Shown one piece after another: positions 54,258-62,078 of a DNA stretch of 64,000 nt. The translations under genes and the position numbers were made by a program. The notes beneath the pieces are model-generated. The model was not told the DNA's origin. It made no database searches and was given only the letters and a program-made list of their open reading frames with translations. The stretch spans positions 372,001 to 436,000 of the forward strand of contig NZ_JWLI01000006.1 of NCBI RefSeq assembly GCF_000813965.1, given 5' to 3'. This DNA comes from Leisingera sp. ANG-M7 (GTDB lineage Bacteria > Pseudomonadota > Alphaproteobacteria > Rhodobacterales > Rhodobacteraceae). Every line of letters starts with the position of its first letter. Within the stretch, counting starts at the first letter, position 1.

Positions 54258-55676
54258 TCACTCCACCTGCTGCTGGTCATCCAGTAGGTTCTCACCGCCA
54301 TCGAGCCCCTTGCGTTCCCGTTCCGCAGCTTCTGCCACGGCCGGTTCTGACCTCGCGGGATCCGCCGCTTCTGGCAGCTCGGCCGGTTCGGATTTGGCTG
54401 GACGTCTTGCGTCAACGGACTCATTCGAAGACGGTAATGCCGCCTGCGCGCCATCAAGGCGCACCCGGTAGATCGGCTCAGGCAGACCGAAGCCCGCAGC
54501 TTCCAGCGCCAGCTTGGCGGCCCGGATCGCCTCGCCACGCGCCTTAGCGAAATCCACCTTGGTCTGATCCACCCAGCCAGTGAAGGTCAGGACCACGTTG
54601 GAATCGCCTACCTCGCTGATCCAGGCACCGACTTCCGGCTCCTTCAGCACAAACGGCTGCGCCTCCAGTGCGGCGACGGCCGTGGCCAGCGCCGCAGCCA
54701 GATCCGCATCCGCGTCGACCCCCAGATTAAAACCAAACCGGCGCCGGGGATCACGGGTGAAATTCACGATACGGCCCTTGAACACGGTGGCATTCGGAAT
54801 TCGGATATGGTTGCCCTCGGGCGAAATCAGGATGGTCGCACGCGAGGTCAGACGGGCGACCGTTCCCTGATCGCCCTGGATATCGACAAAATCGTTGGGC
54901 CGGAACGGCTGCCGCAGGCTGAGCAGGATGGAGGCGATGAAGTTCTCCACTGTATCGCGCACCGCAAAGCCAAGAGCCAGACCAACTACGCCAGCAGCGC
55001 CCAGGACAGCGCCGATCAGCGCGGTTGCATTGAGAATGTCCAGAGCCAGCACCAGCCCCGTCAGGATGAACAGGATGCGCGCGACGGCCCGGTAGACATC
55101 AGCGATAAACGCGTTGGGGGCCAGCCGGGTCCAAATACCGATCCGCGTGGTCAGCAGCCAGCCGCCCGCCGCGACCACAAGAAATGCCGTCAGCGCCACA
55201 AGAAAAATCGGCCCGTTTGCCAGCAAGTTACGTGTCCTTGCTGCAATCCGCTCCATCGCCGGCGCCAGTCGTTCCTCCAGGGTTCCGCTGATCTCGGTTT
55301 CGTTTTCGATTGCAACAACGCCCTCAACCCGGTTGATGATCTGGTTCAGCCGGTCCTGCGCTGCATTGTCGATCACTTGCCCGGTAATCTTGACGACCCC
55401 CTCGGAGACGGAGACGTCCACGGCGGCGAAACCATCAATCTGCGCCAGTAGCTTTTCGATCCGGTTGAGGATCTCACTATCGCGCACAGCCTCGGCACCC
55501 ACTTCGATCTGGCCGTCTGTCTGAACCGGACCGTCTGCGGATTGCGCCATACTGCTTGCCGCAGTGAAAGAAAGTACCGCGGCTGCCGTCACGCCCAGAA
55601 CCACACGCAATAGAACGCGGCTTGCATTAACGGACCTCTCAACTCCCTCTTTAAGCCTCAACTCGATTTCCTCCAC
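54258..55676 (-). CDS. Mechanosensitive channel MscS with N-terminal BON domain
   Basis: A 472-residue channel. The N-terminus has a signal-like hydrophobic segment (about 20-45; ends SMAQSADG). A BON domain (about 65-130; RIEKLLAQIDGFAAVDVSVS) is exported. The MscS core follows with helices at 150-175, 185-235 and the pore-lining GAVLGAAGVVGLALGFAVRD near residue 235, then a cytoplasmic beta domain and a disordered acidic tail. BON domains bind lipids or envelopes. The start is uncertain; GTG at 55676 opens the frame without a clear ribosome site. It is convergent with the PerM gene. Confidence 0.85.
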   Translation of the reverse strand: MEEIELRLKEGVERSVNASRVLLRVVLGVTAAAVLSFTAASSMAQSADGPVQTDGQIEVGAEAVRDSEILNRIEKLLAQIDGFAAVDVSVSEGVVKITGQVIDNAAQDRLNQIINRVEGVVAIENETEISGTLEERLAPAMERIAARTRNLLANGPIFLVALTAFLVVAAGGWLLTTRIGIWTRLAPNAFIADVYRAVARILFILTGLVLALDILNATALIGAVLGAAGVVGLALGFAVRDTVENFIASILLSLRQPFRPNDFVDIQGDQGTVARLTSRATILISPEGNHIRIPNATVFKGRIVNFTRDPRRRFGFNLGVDADADLAAALATAVAALEAQPFVLKEPEVGAWISEVGDSNVVLTFTGWVDQTKVDFAKARGEAIRAAKLALEAAGFGLPEPIYRVRLDGAQAALPSSNESVDARRPAKSEPAELPEAADPARSEPAVAEAAERERKGLDGGENLLDDQQQVE

Positions 55677-56159
55677 AGAGCAATTGCGGCGTTAGAAATT
55701 GCCACCGGCGCTTCAACCAAAACCCCGGTGGACCCGGTTGCGAATTACTTAGAGCAGAAAAGCGGGGTTGAACACGCAGGATAATACATCAATGCTCCAT
55801 TGCGACGGGTTCTAGAGGATTCATTGTGGCTGCCCGCCTCGGCTCTCTCATCTGTTTTGCTGAAGAATTGCGGAGCGCATCGCCGATGCTAGTTAATCTG
55901 CGACAACTCACCTGCCAAGGCACAAGGCCAGAGAAAGAGCCCGGAAACGACAAATGCCCATTCCTGCCCGTGGTCCAATGTTGCAGGTATTGCATTGTAA
56001 TTAATCATAAAACCGGAATGGCGAGACAAATTTTCTTGTTCCGCAAACCAGTTCTGACAGAGCTGTAATTTTTTTGAGCAACTGCACGCTGGTATGTCAC
56101 AGTTTAATGCGGCTCCGCTGTCCAAGTGGCATGGCTCCTTCATCACTTAAGGAGACCTT
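55677..56159. other. Intergenic region upstream of the MscS and receiver-like genes
   Basis: About 480 bases between divergent genes. It contains short frames on both strands without family-like sequence, and no GGAAC/CGTT pair. The promoters of both flanking genes should be here. I see nothing else. Confidence 0.5.
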
Positions 56160-56525
56160 ATGGGCACTGAATCTCGTAGTGCGGACGCACCTATTCTAAT
56201 CCTGACCGAAAACACGTTCGAGGCCCTCGACATCAACGACTACTTGATGCGCCGGGGACTGGACAACATTGTCAGCGAAACCAAGATCGAGAATTGCGAT
56301 ACATTCCTGGATGACAGCACGCCGCCTCCACGGCTGGTGTTCTTTGCATTCTCCCTTGGCGTTCCTCCGGCCCGGGACTGGTTTCTTGCCGCGCGTGACA
56401 GGGGGTGGCGTATCATTCTGATCAACGGAAAAACCACAGACCCGGATGTGAAGGGTCTGCCGATGCTCACCCGGCCATTCTCGACCGCGCATCTGGACGC
56501 AGTAATGGACCAGATCGGAGAATAG
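56160..56525 (+). CDS. Receiver-like protein without phospho-accepting Asp
   Basis: A 121-residue single-domain protein. It follows the receiver fold: ILILTENTFEALDINDYLMRR (first strand and helix), RLVFFAFSLG (third strand, where the phosphorylated Asp should be), RIILINGK (fourth strand) and LTRPFSTAHLDAVM (last strand, with the K of the KPF motif replaced by R). The position of the Asp appears to be Ala/Phe. There is no output domain. Start has AAGGAG. Confidence 0.65.
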   Translation: MGTESRSADAPILILTENTFEALDINDYLMRRGLDNIVSETKIENCDTFLDDSTPPPRLVFFAFSLGVPPARDWFLAARDRGWRIILINGKTTDPDVKGLPMLTRPFSTAHLDAVMDQIGE

Positions 56526-56655
56526 CCACTGCTGACCCCTCACACATGGCGAAAACAACTGAAACGGCGTATGGCCTTTTTAAGGCCGTGCTCCAAGCGG
56601 CGACTGGGATTTCCTCGAAAGTCTTTCAGAAACAGGAGGCCGCTGCCTCCACTCT

Positions 56656-57240
56656 TCAGGCGTCCAGCTCGGTATCCCAGTACAGGAAGTCCATCCAGCT
56701 TTCATGCAGGTGGTTCGGCGGGAACTTGCGCCCTGTATTCCGCAACTCCTCCGCTCCGGGCCGACGCGGCGGCTTGCGCAGCGACATCCCTGCCCGGTGC
56801 AGTGACTTCGACCCTTTTTTTAGGTTGCAGGGGCTGCAAGCGGCAACGACATTTTCCCAGCTGGTCACCCCGCCGGCCGCCCGCGGCACCACGTGGTCGA
56901 ACGTCAGCTCACCTTTGCTGCCGCAGTACTGGCAGCAGAATTCATCCCTCAGAAACAAATTAAAGCGCGTGAAGGCCACGCGCTTTTGAGGTTTTACATA
57001 ATCTTTCAGAACCACCACAGACGGTATTCGGATCTGGGTACTCGGACTATGCACCACCTCGTCATATTCGGCGACGATGGCTACCCGGTCGAGCCAAGCC
57101 GCCTTGACCGCGTCCTGCCAGGACCAAAGTGACAGCGGATAATAGGAAAGCGGCCGGTAGTCCGCGTTCAATACCAATGCCGGGTGCTGTTTAAGCGCCC
57201 CCGGAGATCTGACAAACTCTGCTCTGAAATCGCCATCCAT
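56656..57240 (-). CDS. HNH endonuclease family protein
   Basis: A 194-residue protein. An N-terminal region includes VLNADYRPLSYYPLSLWSWQDAV and TRFNLFLRDEFCCQYCG, and the HNH motif follows: CQYCGSKGELTFDHVVPRAAGGVTSWENVVAACSPCNLKKG with two CxxC pairs, near residues 108-148. Such stand-alone HNH proteins are widespread in alphaproteobacteria with a role not worked out; there is no methylase or restriction partner here. GAGGA lies before the ATG. Confidence 0.9.
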   Translation of the reverse strand: MDGDFRAEFVRSPGALKQHPALVLNADYRPLSYYPLSLWSWQDAVKAAWLDRVAIVAEYDEVVHSPSTQIRIPSVVVLKDYVKPQKRVAFTRFNLFLRDEFCCQYCGSKGELTFDHVVPRAAGGVTSWENVVAACSPCNLKKGSKSLHRAGMSLRKPPRRPGAEELRNTGRKFPPNHLHESWMDFLYWDTELDA

Positions 57241-57470
57241 TTTTGAACGTCTTCCTCGCCCTGATCTTCCGTTTCCCGGAACCAGAGCGGGGAACCCGCC
57301 CCAGCCTAAATTTGACTATATATCGTGGTTGGCACCTGACAAGCCCCAATGATCCACAATATGTCGGGAGCAAGCTGCGCTGATTCCATGACAGCCCCGT
57401 GACAGTTATCCACAGGCCGGCGTTCAATGGCCCCCTTGCCCTGAAGGCACTGTCCGCCTATTGCCCCGCC

Positions 57471-58124
57471 ATGACCCGTCTGATCCGCTTCAACAAACCA
57501 TTTGACGTGCTGCCGCAATTCACTGACCGCGGCAGTCAGGACAGCCCGCGGGCAACGCTCAGCCAGTACATCGACTGCCCCGGTGTCTATGCCGCCGGCC
57601 GTCTTGACCGCGACAGCGAGGGATTGATGCTGCTGACGGATAATGGCCGTCTGCAATCCTGGATCACTGATCCCAAGCACAAGATGGACAAAACGTATTG
57701 GGTGCAGGTGGAGGGCATTCCCAGCGCGGAGGCTCTCAGGCAGTTGACGGAGGGTGTTGAGCTGAAGGACGGAAAAACCATGCCTGCCAATGTACAGGTG
57801 ATCCCGGAACCGCCAGGTCTCTGGGCGCGCACGCCGCCTGTCCGGGTGCGCAAAACCGTCCCGGACAGCTGGATCGCGCTCACCATCCGTCAAGGGCGCA
57901 ACCGCCAGGTACGGCGTATGACAGCGGCTGTCGGGCATCCGACCTTGCGGCTGATCCGCTACAGCATCGGCACCTGGACCCTGGATGGGCTGGCCCAAGG
58001 CGATTGGGAGGATCTGGAACCGCCGCGCGTGCCCGGCCCGCCCAAACCCTCTCTGAAACCGCCGCGCAGGCCCAAGGCTGTATCACCGCGCCCGGCAAAA
58101 GGTGACAGGCCCCGCCGCCGCTGA
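57471..58124 (+). CDS. rluE: 23S rRNA pseudouridine(2457) synthase
   Basis: A 217-residue RsuA-family pseudouridine synthase without an S4 domain. It opens IRFNKPFDVLPQFTD, like E. coli RluE. The catalytic Asp46 is in AAGRLDRDSEGLMLLTDNG. QGRNRQVRRMTAAVGHPTLRLIRY near residue 142 closes the core. A proline/basic tail (about 187-217) is extra. I start at the ATG at 57471; the frame from 57399 has no better start. The VOC gene follows 12 bases later. Confidence 0.92.
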   Translation: MTRLIRFNKPFDVLPQFTDRGSQDSPRATLSQYIDCPGVYAAGRLDRDSEGLMLLTDNGRLQSWITDPKHKMDKTYWVQVEGIPSAEALRQLTEGVELKDGKTMPANVQVIPEPPGLWARTPPVRVRKTVPDSWIALTIRQGRNRQVRRMTAAVGHPTLRLIRYSIGTWTLDGLAQGDWEDLEPPRVPGPPKPSLKPPRRPKAVSPRPAKGDRPRRR

Positions 58125-58136
58125 TAGCCTGCAGCC

Positions 58137-58559
58137 ATGCTGCCCAAAGCCCCTGCACCGAAAGCCATTCTCGAAGCCGCGCTCTATGTGGATGATCTGG
58201 ATGCCGCCGAGGAGTTCTATGGCGGCCTGCTTGGGCTGGAACGGATTCAACGGGCTGACAACCGGCATGTGTTCTTCCGCTGCGGCAATTCCGTCCTTTT
58301 GCTTTTCAGTGCATCAGAAACAGCAAAGGCGGCCGGCAATCCCCGCTTGCCGGTGCCTCCGCATGGTGCACACGGCCCGGGGCACGTTTGCCTCGCCCAG
58401 CCCCGCGAAGACATGCAGGAAATGCGCGACAGGCTCCGCGCCGCCGGTGTTGACATAGAGGCGGAATTTGACTGGCCCCATGGGCCCCGGTCTGTTTATT
58501 TCCGGGACCCGGCTGGAAATTCAGTTGAAATCGCCGAGCCGCATTTGTGGTCGTATTAA
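58137..58559 (+). CDS. VOC/glyoxalase family protein
   Basis: A 140-residue single-chain VOC protein with two beta-alpha-beta-beta-beta modules. ALYVDDLDAAEEFYGGLLGL near residue 14, PGHVCLAQPR near residue 81 and SVYFRDPAGNSVEIAE near residue 120 give the metal-ligand framework (His and Glu visible in the second half). The reaction cannot be predicted. It follows rluE closely on the same strand. Confidence 0.85.
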   Translation: MLPKAPAPKAILEAALYVDDLDAAEEFYGGLLGLERIQRADNRHVFFRCGNSVLLLFSASETAKAAGNPRLPVPPHGAHGPGHVCLAQPREDMQEMRDRLRAAGVDIEAEFDWPHGPRSVYFRDPAGNSVEIAEPHLWSY

Positions 58560-58597
58560 ACCGCAGCAAGATCAGAAATTCCTTCAATTGAAAACCG

Positions 58598-59263
58598 TTA
58601 CAGGCTCAACTTGTCCCGCATGAAGGCCAAAGCGACGCTCAACCCATCCGGCGCAATTCCGTGGGCCGTGCCCTTTTGGATGTGCGCAAAGACATCCTGG
58701 AAACCCGCTTCCTGCAGCGCCTCAGCGGCCTCAGGAAGCGATTGCACCGGCACCACGTCGTCCTGATCGCCATGCACCAGCAGAACCGGCATCTTTGAAA
58801 CGGTCTCATCCTTAAGCAGTTCAGGCGCCAACAGACGGCCGGAGAAAGCCACAATCCCGGCAACCGCATCTTCGCGCCGCGGTGCCACATGCAGGCTCAT
58901 CATCGTCCCCTGGCTGAAACCAAACAGCACAACCTGCTCCGGCAGAACATCCTCGTCCACCATCAGCGCATCGAGGAAGGCGTTCAGATCCTCCACTGCA
59001 GCCTGCATCCCGCGCATGCTTTCTTCCTCGGATGAACCATCAATCCACGGGATCGGAAACCACTGGAAGCCGAACGGCGCACCGGCGCAGGCCTCGGGCG
59101 CATCGGGTGCGACAAACAGCGTGTCCGGCAGATGTTCGCCCAGCGGATCGGCCAGGCCCAGCAGGTCCGCGCCATTGGCGCCATAGCCATGCAGGAACAC
59201 CACAACAGAGCGGGTGTCGCCGGAGAGCGGCTCCTTGCGGCCGGCATTCAGTACACGAGTCAT
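58598..59263 (-). CDS. Carboxylesterase/phospholipase-type alpha/beta hydrolase
   Basis: A 221-residue alpha/beta hydrolase of the YtfP/PhoX-type carboxylesterase (Abhydrolase_2) family. VVVFLHGYGANGADLLGLA lies near residue 20, the nucleophile elbow GFSQG near residue 115, the Asp in HGDQDDVVP near residue 170 and the His in KGTAHGI near residue 202. I start at the ATG at 59263 (AAGGA upstream). It overlaps the alkA stop by four bases. Confidence 0.9.
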   Translation of the reverse strand: MTRVLNAGRKEPLSGDTRSVVVFLHGYGANGADLLGLADPLGEHLPDTLFVAPDAPEACAGAPFGFQWFPIPWIDGSSEEESMRGMQAAVEDLNAFLDALMVDEDVLPEQVVLFGFSQGTMMSLHVAPRREDAVAGIVAFSGRLLAPELLKDETVSKMPVLLVHGDQDDVVPVQSLPEAAEALQEAGFQDVFAHIQKGTAHGIAPDGLSVALAFMRDKLSL

Positions 59264-59919
59264 CGGATTCCTTCCCTGTCCTTCGCCACACGGTAATAGG
59301 CCCACAAAATCCGCGCTGCAACCGACCGCCACGGCGACCATGCTTCCGCGATTTGCCGCATTTCACGCTCCTTTGGGCGTGCAGGGAGATCGAATAAAAC
59401 CCGCGCGGCCTCTTGCAGGGCCAGGTCGCCATGGGCAAAGACATCCGCGCGGCCCAGCGAAAACATCGCGTATATCTCCGCGGTCCAGACGCCGATCCCC
59501 GGGACCTGCACTAGCGTAGCGATCACCTCCGCATCAGGAGCATTGCGCAACGCTTTGAAATCAATGCGTGCCTCGGCCAGCGCCCGGGCATAGCGTATCT
59601 TCTGGCGGCTCAGGCCTGCTGCGCGCAGGTCGTCATCCGTTGCCCACTGGATCTTTCGCGGGCCAGTCAGCTTGGCGTCTTTCATCCGCTTCCAGATCGC
59701 ATTTGCAGACGCTACGCTCACCTGTTGGCTGACAATCGCACTCAGCAGCTCAGCGAAGCCTTCAGGCTTACGCCGCAACGGCAGCGGACCAGTCAGCGCA
59801 AGGGCATTGGCAAACCGGCCGTCCTTCGCCGCCAGCCATTGCGCGCCCTCGGAGACGCAGTCGCCGCATTGAATGATCCGGCCCGCGCCCGGCAGAAACC
59901 TCGGTAGATCTGACGCCAC
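59260..59919 (-). CDS. alkA: DNA-3-methyladenine glycosylase II
   Basis: A 219-residue HhH-GPD glycosylase that excises alkylated bases. FAELLSAIVSQQVSVASANAIWK near residue 54 and the HhH LVQVPGIGVWTAEIYAMFSLGR near residue 135 are typical, and the catalytic Asp is in VFAHGDLALQ about 20 residues later. The frame is open to 60135, overlapping the MFS gene, but a GTG at 59919 with AAGGGGGTGAC just ahead gives the family's usual N-terminus. It is translationally coupled to the esterase. Confidence 0.87.
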   Translation of the reverse strand: MASDLPRFLPGAGRIIQCGDCVSEGAQWLAAKDGRFANALALTGPLPLRRKPEGFAELLSAIVSQQVSVASANAIWKRMKDAKLTGPRKIQWATDDDLRAAGLSRQKIRYARALAEARIDFKALRNAPDAEVIATLVQVPGIGVWTAEIYAMFSLGRADVFAHGDLALQEAARVLFDLPARPKEREMRQIAEAWSPWRSVAARILWAYYRVAKDREGIR

Positions 59920-60006
59920 GTCACCCCCTTTGGCCGCGGCAATTGGGCGGCCTTCCAGCGTGGCAAGCGCCTTGCCCCGCACCCGGTTCACCGCTACGCA
60001 TCCCAT

Positions 60007-61224
60007 ATGAGCATGACCATGACCACCCCCAGCGACGCGATCGCCAAGAAAAACGTTGCCATCCTGGTTCTGGCCCAGGCGATCCTCGGCGCGCAGATGC
60101 CGATGATCTTTATCATTGGCGGCCTTGCAGGCCAATCGCTGGCGTCCAACCCGTGCTTTGCAACGCTGCCGATCTCGCTGATCGTGGGCGGCTCAATGCT
60201 GGCCGCCACGCCCATCTCTGCCATCATGCAGCGTTGGGGCCGCCGCGCAGGTTTCTTCACCGGCGCGGCTTTTGGTGCAATGGGCGGGCTGGTTGGCGCC
60301 TACGGTCTGTATCTCGGCTCCTTCCCGGTCTTCCTGCTCGGCAGCCTGATGACCGGCGTCTACATGAGCGCGCATGGCTTCTACCGGTTCGCAGCCGCTG
60401 ACACCGCCTCAGAGGCGTTCCGCCCCAAGGCAATCTCCTATGTAATGGCAGGCGGCCTTGCAGCTGCACTGATCGGTCCGCAGCTGGTCAAGCTGACCAG
60501 CCAAGCCTTTGTTATTCCGTTTCTTGGTACCTACCTGACGGTGATTGCCGTCAATGTGTTCGGCGCCGCGCTGTTCCTGCTTCTGGATATTCCCAAACCG
60601 CCAGCGCCCAGCCATGACAGCCCCAAAGGGCGCAGCCGTCTCGAACTGCTGAAGACGCCGGTTATCGCCGTCTCGGTAATCTGTGCAATGGTTTCCTACG
60701 CCTTGATGAACCTTGTCATGACATCGACCCCGCTGGCCGTGGTAGGGTGCGGTTTCACTCAGGGCAATGCCTCCGATGTGGTGATGTTCCACGTTCTGGC
60801 TATGTATGTGCCGTCCTTCTTCACCGGCCATCTGATTGCCCGGTTCGGCGTAGAAAAGATCGTCGCTGCGGGACTGATCATTCTCGCAGGAGCTGGCGCA
60901 GTCGCTCTCCAAGGCGTTGAACTGGAGAACTTTTTCATCGCGCTTGTGTTGCTTGGCCTTGGCTGGAACTTCGGCTTCATCGGCGCCACCACCATGCTGG
61001 CCGGCGCCCATGACAGCCACGAAAAAGGCCGGATGCAGGGGCTGAATGACCTGCTTGTCTTTGGCGGTGTGACCATGGCGTCGCTGGCCTCCGGCGGCCT
61101 GATGAACTGCTCCGGCGGCAATCCGGTGGACGGCTGGAACGCAGTGAATATGGCGATGGCGCCCTTCCTGGTTCTGGCCGGCGGCGCGCTTATGTGGCTG
61201 GTGATGCGGCCCAAGGACGCTTGA
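60007..61224 (+). CDS. Major facilitator superfamily transporter
   Basis: A 405-residue membrane protein with twelve hydrophobic segments in two halves. The loop after the second segment reads MQRWGRRAGFFTGAAFG, the usual G-x-x-x-D/G-R-R-x-type MFS signature. The middle loop is short (PAPSHDSPKGRSRLELLKTP). Substrate unknown. Divergent from alkA (starts 87 bases apart). Confidence 0.9.
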   Translation: MSMTMTTPSDAIAKKNVAILVLAQAILGAQMPMIFIIGGLAGQSLASNPCFATLPISLIVGGSMLAATPISAIMQRWGRRAGFFTGAAFGAMGGLVGAYGLYLGSFPVFLLGSLMTGVYMSAHGFYRFAAADTASEAFRPKAISYVMAGGLAAALIGPQLVKLTSQAFVIPFLGTYLTVIAVNVFGAALFLLLDIPKPPAPSHDSPKGRSRLELLKTPVIAVSVICAMVSYALMNLVMTSTPLAVVGCGFTQGNASDVVMFHVLAMYVPSFFTGHLIARFGVEKIVAAGLIILAGAGAVALQGVELENFFIALVLLGLGWNFGFIGATTMLAGAHDSHEKGRMQGLNDLLVFGGVTMASLASGGLMNCSGGNPVDGWNAVNMAMAPFLVLAGGALMWLVMRPKDA

Positions 61225-61247
61225 GATCCCGCACAAAAAGCAAAAAT

Positions 61248-61275
61248 AAAGGCGCCCAGTGTGGCGCCTTTTTCT
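61248..61275. terminator. Terminator between the MFS gene and the phytoene-synthase-like gene
   Basis: AAAGGCGCC at 61248-61256 pairs with GGCGCCTTT around CAGTGT, with T-runs on both strands. It serves both convergent genes. Confidence 0.8.
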
Positions 61276-61286
61276 TGGCTTGCAGG

Positions 61287-62078
61287 TTACCAGCGGCCGA
61301 AGACCGCCCGCCGCATCAAACCCGCCCGGCGCCGGAACTCGCTTTGGCCAAGCGCGCCCTGCGCGACCCGTTCGGGTTCGCGGATTGCCTGTTTCAATAC
61401 CGCCTCTGCCTGCCAGCCTGTCAGCAGTGCAGCCCCGGCCAGTTTCGAGACCGCGCCTCTCCGGGCGCGCGACTTATTCAGCCGGTCCAGTCCCTTGCGG
61501 GCCAAAGCTTGCACGCCTTCCAAAGTGCCGTCCAACAGCGGAATCCGTTTCTGAGCCTCCAGCTCAGGAATTGCACGCAGCCAGCTAGCAACACCCGCGC
61601 CATAGCCGAAGTCCCTGACCACGTCCTCCTCCGCGGGCCCCAAGGACGCGGCCGCCATCCACATCAGAGAGCCACTGGTGCGGTCAATGTAGCGGTCGAA
61701 TTCCGCCTGATCCTCAAAAGGATCCTTGTAAATGTCCCAACGGCGGGCCTCAGCCATGCCGTCGATACAGACCGCCAGTTCCGGCTTCAGCAACTTTGCC
61801 AATGGGGTCGCGGCATAATGGCGGCGCACCGGCTTACCCTCTGCAATCTCCGCCCCGGCATCACGCCACCATTGAACGCGCATTTCCGCAATCATGCTTT
61901 CCTGGCTGGCCCAGGGTGCCCGTGCCAGTTCGATATTGAAGGCATAAAGCGCAAACAGCAGCGGCCGCGCCTGGACCGGCGCTGCCATGGTGGCAAGAAA
62001 CCGGTCCGGGTCGCTTTTCTGTACCAGTTCCGCGCAGGCATTCAGATCGGCGTCAAACTGCATCCGCCTGCCCGTCAT
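61287..62078 (-). CDS. Squalene/phytoene synthase-like protein lacking Asp-rich motifs (NDUFAF6-like)
   Basis: A 263-residue all-helical protein of the squalene/phytoene synthase fold. RPLLFALYAFNIELARAPW near residue 38 matches the first catalytic region, but the DDxxD motif is absent. The second Asp motif region reads DFGYGAGVASWLRAIPE near residue 157 and also lacks the aspartates. QWWRD near residue 69 and TSGSLMWMAAASLGP near residue 134 are retained. Proteins of this kind are related to the complex I assembly factor NDUFAF6, not to carotenoid enzymes. Its start overlaps the cimA stop by 26 bases. Confidence 0.78.
   Translation of the reverse strand: MTGRRMQFDADLNACAELVQKSDPDRFLATMAAPVQARPLLFALYAFNIELARAPWASQESMIAEMRVQWWRDAGAEIAEGKPVRRHYAATPLAKLLKPELAVCIDGMAEARRWDIYKDPFEDQAEFDRYIDRTSGSLMWMAAASLGPAEEDVVRDFGYGAGVASWLRAIPELEAQKRIPLLDGTLEGVQALARKGLDRLNKSRARRGAVSKLAGAALLTGWQAEAVLKQAIREPERVAQGALGQSEFRRRAGLMRRAVFGRW

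Noticed and set aside
55677-56159. Small frames in the gap upstream of the MscS gene
   Set aside because: Three short frames on both strands overlap each other, with no ribosome site or family.
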